The notes under the pieces: model-generated
Told to the model about the DNA's origin: nothing
The model's database searches: none
The model's input: only the letters and a program-made list of their open reading frames with translations
Translations under genes and position numbers: made by a program
Part shown: one piece after another, positions 6,955 through 12,646 of the stretch
Layout: the number at the start of each line of letters is the position of its first letter
How positions within the stretch are numbered: position 1 is the stretch's first letter
Assembly: GCA_947374315.1 (NCBI GenBank)
Contig: CANCBK010000045.1
Location: 1 to 13,373, forward strand
From: Burkholderiaceae bacterium
GTDB taxonomy: Bacteria > Pseudomonadota > Gammaproteobacteria > Burkholderiales > Burkholderiaceae
Length of the DNA: 13,373 nt
Direction of reading: 5' to 3'

Positions 6955-7485
6955 GTGCTCATCTCAGTTGAAAATTCGATGCTTGTGATCATTGATTCTC
7001 AGATGCGCTTGGTTCCCGTAATAGCCAATAGCGAGCAAATGATGACTCAATGTATTCGCCTGGCTAATATTGCGAAAATAATGCATGTACCGATTATCTG
7101 TACGGAACAAAATCCTCAGGCACTCGGCATTAATTTTGAATCCGTTCGCTCATTTTGCGATATCGCTATAGAAAAACATCATTTTGATGCTTGTAAAGAT
7201 GGTTTACTAGAACAGATCCCTATCGGCAAAACACATTTGATTCTAGTGGGGTGCGAAGCGCATATATGCATACTCCAAACAGCGCTTGGATTGGTTGAAA
7301 ATGGAATTCAGGTAACCGTCGCTATTGATGGCATCGGCTCGAGAGACTTCAAGCAAGTTGAGTACGCTGCCGCCCGCATGCGCGATGCGGGCGTGAATAT
7401 CGCCACAGTAGAGATGATTGCCTTTGAATGGCTGCGCAGTGCCACTCACCCCCACTTTAAAGAAGTGCTTCAGCTAATTAAATAG
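6955..7485 (+). CDS. Isochorismatase-family cysteine hydrolase
   Basis: A 176-residue cytoplasmic alpha/beta hydrolase of the isochorismatase/nicotinamidase superfamily. The catalytic triad is Asp14 (IIDSQ), Lys74 (EKHHFDA) and Cys105 (GCEAHICILQTAL). The TEQNPQALG block, GIGSRD and the tail AFEWLRSATHPHFKEVLQLIK fit the general hydrolase subgroup of about 180 residues rather than true isochorismatases or nicotinamidases, and the substrate is unknown. The start is GTG at 6955, with AAGGAG 6 bases upstream. Starting at ATG 6889 would add 22 residues with no family counterpart and no ribosome-binding site. It is divergent from the PaaK-like ligase and converges on a membrane-protein gene, with 18 bases between the stops. 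A perfect 9-bp inverted repeat lies inside the gene at 7371-7393. Confidence 0.88.
   Translation: MLISVENSMLVIIDSQMRLVPVIANSEQMMTQCIRLANIAKIMHVPIICTEQNPQALGINFESVRSFCDIAIEKHHFDACKDGLLEQIPIGKTHLILVGCEAHICILQTALGLVENGIQVTVAIDGIGSRDFKQVEYAAARMRDAGVNIATVEMIAFEWLRSATHPHFKEVLQLIK
7371..7393. repeat. GC-rich inverted repeat inside the cysteine hydrolase gene
   Basis: CGCCCGCAT at 7371-7379 and ATGCGGGCG at 7385-7393 pair perfectly over 9 bp around a 5-base GCGCG spacer. The repeat is fully within codons for an Ala-Arg-Met-Arg-Asp-Ala-Gly segment. No T-run follows, so it is not a standard terminator. It lies about 110 bases before the convergent stop of the opposing gene. Confidence 0.6.
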
Positions 7486-7503
7486 GTCATGAGGCCGGGA
7501 TGG

Positions 7504-7947
7504 CTATGGCGCTGATGTTGGAACCGCAGTTAACCTAGTGCCGTCTTTAAAGTTCAAGCCCAATAGCGTAATTAATAAAACAATTGCTATTACCTCCACC
7601 CCCTCAACCATGCGCATAAAAGACATGCCCCCTGAGTCAAGGTTATAGTTGGCCAAGATATAGTTACAGGGCAGAAAAATACAGATACTGCAAGCGATAA
7701 TTGACAGCATTCGCTTTTTCTTCACCTCAACAATGCGACCTTTGCGTTCCTTGCTCAACAACAGTCCAATACCACCAGACATCAATAGCAAGAAGAAATA
7801 AAATCCCATCGCCTGATAAATGACTTGCTGTACGGAAATCATATCTGCAGGCTCGTACTTATATTCGGCAAAAAGCGTTGCAGCCAAGAAAACCACCAGG
7901 AACAACATGGCAAACGCTCCTGAGCTTGCATGAATTAAAGTCTTCAT
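7504..7947 (-). CDS. Four-helix membrane protein of unknown function
   Basis: Encodes 147 residues with four predicted membrane helices at about 9-28, 43-65, 80-98 and 114-132. A basic loop between helices 2 and 3 (KERKGR and VKKKR) should face the cytoplasm, placing both termini there. I recognise no family motif. A single SGGI segment in helix 2 and two cysteines within helix 3 (Cys86, Cys89) plus Cys94 are the only notable polar features. It is the last gene of a minus-strand run, 13 bases after the HMA-like gene, with no clear Shine-Dalgarno, so it is probably translated by coupling. The position suggests an envelope role together with the HMA-like and methionine-rich proteins, but this is inference from gene order only. 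Confidence 0.72.
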   Translation of the reverse strand: MKTLIHASSGAFAMLFLVVFLAATLFAEYKYEPADMISVQQVIYQAMGFYFFLLLMSGGIGLLLSKERKGRIVEVKKKRMLSIIACSICIFLPCNYILANYNLDSGGMSFMRMVEGVEVIAIVLLITLLGLNFKDGTRLTAVPTSAP

Positions 7948-7960
7948 ACGGTATATGAAA

Positions 7961-8185
7961 TCAAGGATTTTGCTCGTCTAAATCCAGGCTTGCCTGATAC
8001 CCCGCTGCATTAATTGCATGAATGAGGTCATCAGACTCATTTGAGGGTCTCTCGACCTGAACCCTTCCAGATTCCCAATCAACATGAATATTATTTATAT
8101 CATTCAGATTTTTTAATGCATGCTTAATCACATCAATGCATGAAGCCGAAGAAATGCCTTGAACATTTAAGTTAATCTTATTCAT
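7961..8185 (-). CDS. HMA-fold (heavy-metal-associated) protein with one metal cysteine lost
   Basis: A 74-residue soluble protein with the ferredoxin-like HMA pattern: INLNVQGI strand, the loop, a helix CIDVIKHALKNL, INNIHVDWESGRVQVE hairpin, and a final DDLIHAINAAGYQASL. This layout matches copper chaperones such as CopZ and the N-terminal domains of copper ATPases. The metal loop, normally GMTCxxC, here reads GISSASC (10-16): the first cysteine is Ser13 and only Cys16 remains. Two-coordinate copper binding by the usual pair is therefore impossible within one chain. The ATG at 8185 has AAAGG about 6 bases upstream. It sits 33 bases after the methionine-rich small protein and 13 bases before the four-helix membrane protein, apparently as one transcript. 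Confidence 0.82.
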   Translation of the reverse strand: MNKINLNVQGISSASCIDVIKHALKNLNDINNIHVDWESGRVQVERPSNESDDLIHAINAAGYQASLDLDEQNP

Positions 8186-8218
8186 GGTTTGCCTTTGTGA
8201 TTGCCGATGAAAAATTCC

Positions 8219-8341
8219 TTATTTACGTGTGAAAAAAAGGTATTTACATAAAGCCGCTATAAAAAGGACGAGTGCAATCAAAACCAGCACCCCAATAACA
8301 CCCATTCCACCCATCATTGATCCATCCATCATTTGGTACAT
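8219..8341 (-). CDS. 40-residue methionine-rich single-helix membrane protein
   Basis: A short gene with ATG at 8341 and TAA at 8219-8221, preceded by a near-perfect Shine-Dalgarno (GAGGAGG at 8347-8353, 5 bases from the ATG). The protein begins MYQMMDGSMMGGMG, with six methionines in the first 13 residues. A hydrophobic helix (about 15-32) follows, then a basic tail ending KYLFFTRK. This predicts one membrane span with the short Met-rich end outside and the basic end in the cytoplasm. Similar tiny Met/Gly-rich membrane proteins occur near metal-handling genes in Proteobacteria, and methionine clusters can bind Cu(I), so a metal role is a reasonable guess but unproven. It lies 19 bases after the universal stress gene and 33 bases before the HMA-like gene. 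Confidence 0.8.
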   Translation of the reverse strand: MYQMMDGSMMGGMGVIGVLVLIALVLFIAALCKYLFFTRK

Positions 8342-8346
8342 ATAAA

Positions 8347-8353
8347 CCTCCTC
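8347..8353 (-). promoter_or_regulatory. Strong Shine-Dalgarno of the 40-residue membrane protein
   Basis: GAGGAGG on the minus strand, 5 bases before the ATG at 8341. It is the main evidence, together with the plausible membrane topology, that the short reading frame is translated. Confidence 0.85.
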
Positions 8354-8360
8354 ATACCAT

Positions 8361-8816
8361 TTATTTAAGTGCTACCCCACGAATTAGCAATACAGGCTTG
8401 GTTGCTACTCGCACGATCGATTCCGCAACACTACCCAATAGAAGATGATTGAATCCACGACGACCATGGGTACCCACAACAATGAGTTCTGCAGGCCATT
8501 TTTTAGCCTGGGCAACAATAGCTTCCGCAATTCTTGGATGATCAGAATCCGTTTCTACAAGCGATGTCTCCGCATGCACCCCTGAGGCCTCTATATATTT
8601 TTTGGCGCTTTCAAGAATCACCTTGCCCTCCTCCCTCATGGAATCCTGTATCTCCTGAACGCTGATAAATTCTACTTCCGGATATACATCGAAGGCATCG
8701 ACTACATAGACAATCCGCAACTCAGAGCCACTCTCCTTGGCAATTTTTACCGACTCTTTCAGTGCCAATTGACTGGTATCACTGCCATCTATGGCCACTA
8801 ATATTTTCTTATACAT
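8361..8816 (-). CDS. Universal stress protein (UspA family, ATP-binding type)
   Basis: A 151-residue single-domain cytoplasmic Usp. It opens with MYKKILVAIDGSDTSQLAL, where the Asp and following Ser contact the nucleotide in known structures. It ends with GTHGRRGFNHLLLGSVAESIV, which fits the ATP-binding pattern G-2x-G-9x-G-S. It therefore belongs to the ATP-binding (MJ0577-like) group rather than the non-binding UspA group, and should form dimers. ATG at 8816 has GGAAA a few bases upstream. It starts 32 bases after the nucleotide-sugar dehydrogenase stop with no terminator between, so it may be transcribed from the polysaccharide operon, from its own promoter inside that gene, or both. Its exact physiological role is not readable from sequence. 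Confidence 0.93.
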   Translation of the reverse strand: MYKKILVAIDGSDTSQLALKESVKIAKESGSELRIVYVVDAFDVYPEVEFISVQEIQDSMREEGKVILESAKKYIEASGVHAETSLVETDSDHPRIAEAIVAQAKKWPAELIVVGTHGRRGFNHLLLGSVAESIVRVATKPVLLIRGVALK

Positions 8817-8848
8817 AGCATTTCCAATCTAAAAATATTTTTTGAAAA

Positions 8849-10129
8849 CTATAACCGCCATACTCTAAAACCCATTCCCTCAATTTTTCCAATGTCATAT
8901 GAGGCGTGCAAATCCATAAAACAACCACCCTTTACCAACTTAGAAAGTAAAGTAGATAGTGGTTTAGTTAAAAAATCATGATGTGGCACTGCCATGATCA
9001 TGGCATCTGCCACGGGCAACTCGCCCCAATCTTGAAGATGAATGCCGTAGCGATGTCTTGCATCATCTTTCCGAGCTAGAGGATCATGCACATGAACTCT
9101 TAGCCCGTAGAGCTCTAGCTCTTTAATAACATCAACGATTTTTGAGTTACTCAGGTCCTGAACATCCTCTTTAAATGCCAACCCCATAATATTGACGTTA
9201 GCGCCTTTAATTTTGATATCGGCAGCAATCATTTTTTTGATTGTCTGGTCTGCAATGAACTTTGCCATGCCATCATTCAGCTTTCTACCCGCTAAAATGA
9301 GCTCAGAGTGATATCCTAATTGCTCTGCTTTGCTAGTTAAATAGTACGGCACTACGCTAATGCAGTGACCACCAACTAGCCCTGGATATGCGGGCACAAA
9401 ATTCCACTTTGTTGAGGCAGCCTCTATTACCTCTTGAGTATCAATCCCCACTAAGTGAGAAATAATAGCAACCTCATTCATCAGGGCGATATTAAGATCA
9501 CGCTGGGTATTTTCAATTACTTTTGCGGCCTCGGCAACTTTGATGCTTGATGCCCGATGGACGCCAGCCTGAATAATCAATTCATATAAGGAAGCAATTT
9601 TCTGCAAAGAATCGGGTGTATCACCTGAAACTATTTTGATGATCTTTGAAAGCGTGTGTTTGGTGTCCCCTGGATTAACCCGCTCAGGAGAGTATCCAAC
9701 ATGAAAATCCTGTTTCCACTTCAGCCCGGAGGCCAACTCAAGCTCTGGAATACATATTTCTTCGGTCGCCCCAGGATATACCGTAGACTCGTATATCACC
9801 ACTGCGCCTTTTTTCATAAAGCGACCCACCAATTTACTCGCAGCTATGAGCGGGGCAAAATCTGGTTGATGCGCTTCAGATACCAATGTTGGAACTGCAA
9901 CCAAAATATAGTCGGCCCCAGACAGCGCAGCTGGGTCATTGGTAAATTGAAGTTTTTGAGCAAGCACAAGCTCTTGTTCAGCAATTTCATCGCCCGGCAA
10001 ATGCCCTTTTTTCAATGAATCAATCTTCTCTTGAGAAATATCGAAGCCAATGGTTGGCAAAATTTTCCCAAACTCGACAGCCAGCGGAAGGCCAACATAA
10101 CCCAATCCGACAATGGCAATATTTTTCAA
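8849..10129 (-). CDS. Nucleotide-sugar dehydrogenase (TviB/WbpA-like, UDP-GlcNAc or UDP-Glc type) with an altered active site
   Basis: A 426-residue NAD-dependent enzyme expected to oxidise C6 of a UDP-sugar twice to the uronic acid. Conserved blocks are the NAD-binding GLGYVGLPLA (8-17), AVPT, ESTVYPGATEE, YSPERVNPGD, EAAKVIENTQRDLNIALMNE with the catalytic Lys and Asn, and GGHCISVVPYYL with the catalytic Cys256. ILAGRKLND, MGLAFKEDVQDLSNSK and VHDP complete the fold. The LTSKAEQLGYHSELILAGR segment resembles TviB/WbpA UDP-GlcNAc 6-dehydrogenases, but substrate is inferred. Oddly, the Asp four residues after the catalytic Cys (usual HCIxVDP) is Val260. The start is TTG at 10129: an in-frame TAG lies three codons upstream and no ATG or GTG fits the conserved N-terminus. 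It begins 34 bases after the glycosyltransferase stop. Confidence 0.9.
   Translation of the reverse strand: MKNIAIVGLGYVGLPLAVEFGKILPTIGFDISQEKIDSLKKGHLPGDEIAEQELVLAQKLQFTNDPAALSGADYILVAVPTLVSEAHQPDFAPLIAASKLVGRFMKKGAVVIYESTVYPGATEEICIPELELASGLKWKQDFHVGYSPERVNPGDTKHTLSKIIKIVSGDTPDSLQKIASLYELIIQAGVHRASSIKVAEAAKVIENTQRDLNIALMNEVAIISHLVGIDTQEVIEAASTKWNFVPAYPGLVGGHCISVVPYYLTSKAEQLGYHSELILAGRKLNDGMAKFIADQTIKKMIAADIKIKGANVNIMGLAFKEDVQDLSNSKIVDVIKELELYGLRVHVHDPLARKDDARHRYGIHLQDWGELPVADAMIMAVPHHDFLTKPLSTLLSKLVKGGCFMDLHASYDIGKIEGMGFRVWRL
8990..9005. repeat. 16-base perfect palindrome inside the dehydrogenase gene
   Basis: TGCCATGATCATGGCA is self-complementary over 16 bases. It falls in codons for Ala-Met-Ile-Met-Ala of the nucleotide-sugar dehydrogenase, about 140 bases before its stop and about 170 bases upstream of the universal stress gene. 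It may be a coding coincidence or a binding site for a factor acting on the downstream gene. Confidence 0.5.
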
Positions 10130-10163
10130 AATAGTTCTCTAGGGTTTATTAATATTTGCAATC

Positions 10164-11588
10164 TTACTTACCGGGGGATTGATGACCAATACGAGTAAGC
10201 GGTGAGTGGGTAGTACGATTTAAGAAAATTAAATCAAAAATTCCCTTTAGCCTACATGCCATATGAAATTGGTGATATCCAAAATGGTCAGTAAAGCCAG
10301 CAATAAGCAAGCGAACTAAATTAGAGGCGCTCTCTTCACGAAGCCTGGTTCTTTCTTGCAATAAAAGCGCAAAGACTGAAGTTAAGGTGCCCAATAAAAC
10401 ACCAAATACAAATAAAAGCGCCATATCCTGGAGCGAGGCAAGACCCATAAAGTACGCAATAGGGGCGAGGACTAATACTAGCGTCTCTATTACGGGTGAC
10501 AACACCTCAAAGCAGAAAAAGTAAGGGAATCCAAATAGGCCGGCCATTCCATAGCGTGGATTCAAGGCCATATCACGGTTCCAAATAAGCGACTGTAAAA
10601 TAGTTCTTTGCCAGAAGTTTCGCTGAGTAGCAAACGACCTTAAATCCTCAGGGACCTCTGTATAGCATCCGGGATCAGGAACAAAGGCAAGCTTTAAAGC
10701 CCCATCCTCAGGATGTTCGTGAATATAACGTTGCAAGGTTACCGTTAACTCAAAGTCATCAATAATTGCCTTCGTATTGGCGCCGCCAACCTTAATAAAT
10801 ATATCTTTTCTTACAAAGGTATAGGCACCTGGCATACACAGCAAACTGTTCACCTTCAGCAGCCCTGCTCTAGACCACTGAAAAGAGCGTAAATATTCAA
10901 TGACTTGATATAAGGCTAGCCACTTTGCAGGTAATCCTCGGCGAACAATTTTCCCCTCATCAACAATTAAACCATTAGAGGGTTTCACAATTGCAGTGGC
11001 AGCAATCACATTTGCATCCAACAAAAAAGGGCGGATCATATAGAGCAGAGCATCTTGCTCCAATACACAGTCCGCATCGATTTGGCAAATAATCGGATAG
11101 CGAGAATGATCCACCGCACAATTATTAGCGTCCGCACGGCCACCATTTTCTTTATCAATGACTATTAAATTATTGAAAAGCTGTGAACGATAGGCTCCAC
11201 GTACCACTTTTGTATCAAAGTGCTTTTTATAGACATCCTTCACTGGGAATAGCTGAAATCTATCAATCAATAATTGGAGAGTGCTATCTGTAGAGCCATC
11301 GTTCACCACAATGACCTCATGCTGAGGATAACGGAGCTGCAATACATTTAAGACGGTATTAACAATGAGTTTTTCTTCGTTGTACGCTGGAATGGTGAGC
11401 GAAATTGGTAAAGTCAAAGAGGAGTCACTAATTCTCTTAAATTCGCCAAACAAAATTCCCCGGTGATGACGACGCTGTCCCAATGCACCTAAAAAGATAA
11501 AAAAGAAATAAATTACATGCATTACTATGAAATAAATGAAGACCGTCTTCAGCGTAATATCGATTACATTCGATAGAGTGGATGTCAT
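10164..11588 (-). CDS. Membrane family-2 glycosyltransferase, polysaccharide-synthase type
   Basis: A 474-residue inner-membrane enzyme of the PgaC/hyaluronan-synthase-like group. One N-terminal helix (about 15-37) precedes the GT-A domain. The domain contains TIPAYNEE (65-72), VVNDGSTDS with the nucleotide-binding Asp (95-102), GGRADANN (149-156), QIDADC with the metal-binding DxD (169-174), and DDFELT (277-282) in place of the usual TEDxDLT catalytic base block. QRNFW (322-326) occupies the position of the QxxRW motif of processive synthases. About three C-terminal helices (roughly 352-380 and 388-410) follow. It should build or start a polymer from UDP-sugars made by the neighbours. It overlaps the HEAT-repeat gene by ATGA, and GAAGGGA lies 7 bases upstream of its ATG. 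Confidence 0.9.
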   Translation of the reverse strand: MTSTLSNVIDITLKTVFIYFIVMHVIYFFFIFLGALGQRRHHRGILFGEFKRISDSSLTLPISLTIPAYNEEKLIVNTVLNVLQLRYPQHEVIVVNDGSTDSTLQLLIDRFQLFPVKDVYKKHFDTKVVRGAYRSQLFNNLIVIDKENGGRADANNCAVDHSRYPIICQIDADCVLEQDALLYMIRPFLLDANVIAATAIVKPSNGLIVDEGKIVRRGLPAKWLALYQVIEYLRSFQWSRAGLLKVNSLLCMPGAYTFVRKDIFIKVGGANTKAIIDDFELTVTLQRYIHEHPEDGALKLAFVPDPGCYTEVPEDLRSFATQRNFWQRTILQSLIWNRDMALNPRYGMAGLFGFPYFFCFEVLSPVIETLVLVLAPIAYFMGLASLQDMALLFVFGVLLGTLTSVFALLLQERTRLREESASNLVRLLIAGFTDHFGYHQFHMACRLKGIFDLIFLNRTTHSPLTRIGHQSPGK

Positions 11589-12646
11589 AAAGCGATTCCC
11601 TTCTCGTCCAAAACCAGTCGGCTCACATCGCGAGCAAATCGATCCTCATTATCCAAACACAATTTAAGGGCCTCGATACCAGTGCCCCCGATCGCATAGA
11701 GTGCATTAGCTGAATTTAAGCGAACCCACCAATTTGCATCCTTAAGACCTAGGCTCAGCGCTTCAATAGCCGACTCATCCTTCAATAAGCCCAGCGAATT
11801 AGCGCAAGCAGAGCGTAGTTCCCATGAATCATCTTTCATTGCAGCGCATAAAGTCTCAGTTGCTTGTTTATCTGAAATGGCACCTAAAGCCTTCACGCAT
11901 TGAATGCGCACCTCTAGTGAAGATTGCCTGAGCATTTCCGTGATGATGGGGATTGCCCGAGAGTCTTTTTGCATACCCAGAACGGCTATTGCAATAACTC
12001 TACCTGCATCATTTGCTACCGGGGAGCCCAGATAGGCTATCAAATTTTCGGTTGAATCTGGACCCATTTGCTGTAACACCTCAATCACGCGCTGAATCGG
12101 CCAACTAGCAGAGAGCGCTAAATTTTCAATAATGACCGAAATAGCATCGCTACATTTGAGCACTCCCAGGGAGCGTGCGGCAGCTAAACGAACATCCAGC
12201 ATCTCATCTTGCAACGCATGAATGAGGGGCTGGGTAATGCGCTCAGGCTTTGCAATATAAGGCAAAAATATCGCGGCTCTTTGACGTAGTACAAAATCCT
12301 TGCCGGTCAAATTTGCAAGCTGTTCTTGTGGCACACCAGCCAAATCAAAATCATCAAAAAATTGAATTAATTGAGCGCGCTTGGCAACATCAGCGCCTTG
12401 CGCTATTTGTGAAACGATCCCCAGCAGGAGGCCTTTGTCGCGCTTGATCTCCTTTGAGGCCATCTTCGCGCTTACCTTTTTATCTAAATAATCGGTGATG
12501 ACTTTATTTAAATGAGCTCGCTTCTTTTGGAAGTCTTTTTGACGATGCAATGAAAGTCCATTTAACAATACAAGGCCGAACGAAAGCAATAGCAAGAGTA
12601 TCAGCAAAAAGACAACGGCATCAGCAATGATTACAAAGACTTGCAT
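11585..12646 (-). CDS. Membrane-anchored HEAT-repeat protein in the polysaccharide operon
   Basis: A 353-residue protein with one N-terminal hydrophobic helix (about 4-30) followed by a basic segment (SLHRQKDFQKKRAH), so the bulk should face the cytoplasm. From about residue 108 onward it is a tandem array of HEAT/PBS-lyase-type helical repeats of roughly 30 residues. Recurring units read like D-x-x-V-R-x-x-A-A-x-x-L-G-x-L (for example LDVRLAAARSLGVL, LEVRIQCVKALGAI, WELRSACANSLGLL, WWVRLNSANALYAI). HEAT arrays are protein-binding scaffolds with no catalytic residues. It overlaps the upstream epimerase by 16 bases and the downstream glycosyltransferase by 4, so all three are co-translated. 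A membrane scaffold for the glycosyltransferase is the natural inference. AAAGG lies 8 bases before its ATG. Confidence 0.9.
   Translation of the reverse strand: MQVFVIIADAVVFLLILLLLLSFGLVLLNGLSLHRQKDFQKKRAHLNKVITDYLDKKVSAKMASKEIKRDKGLLLGIVSQIAQGADVAKRAQLIQFFDDFDLAGVPQEQLANLTGKDFVLRQRAAIFLPYIAKPERITQPLIHALQDEMLDVRLAAARSLGVLKCSDAISVIIENLALSASWPIQRVIEVLQQMGPDSTENLIAYLGSPVANDAGRVIAIAVLGMQKDSRAIPIITEMLRQSSLEVRIQCVKALGAISDKQATETLCAAMKDDSWELRSACANSLGLLKDESAIEALSLGLKDANWWVRLNSANALYAIGGTGIEALKLCLDNEDRFARDVSRLVLDEKGIAL

Noticed and set aside
9656..10018. A 120-codon plus-strand frame opposite the nucleotide-sugar dehydrogenase
   Set aside because: Antisense to conserved NAD-binding and catalytic motifs; rich in residues typical of reverse-frame noise.
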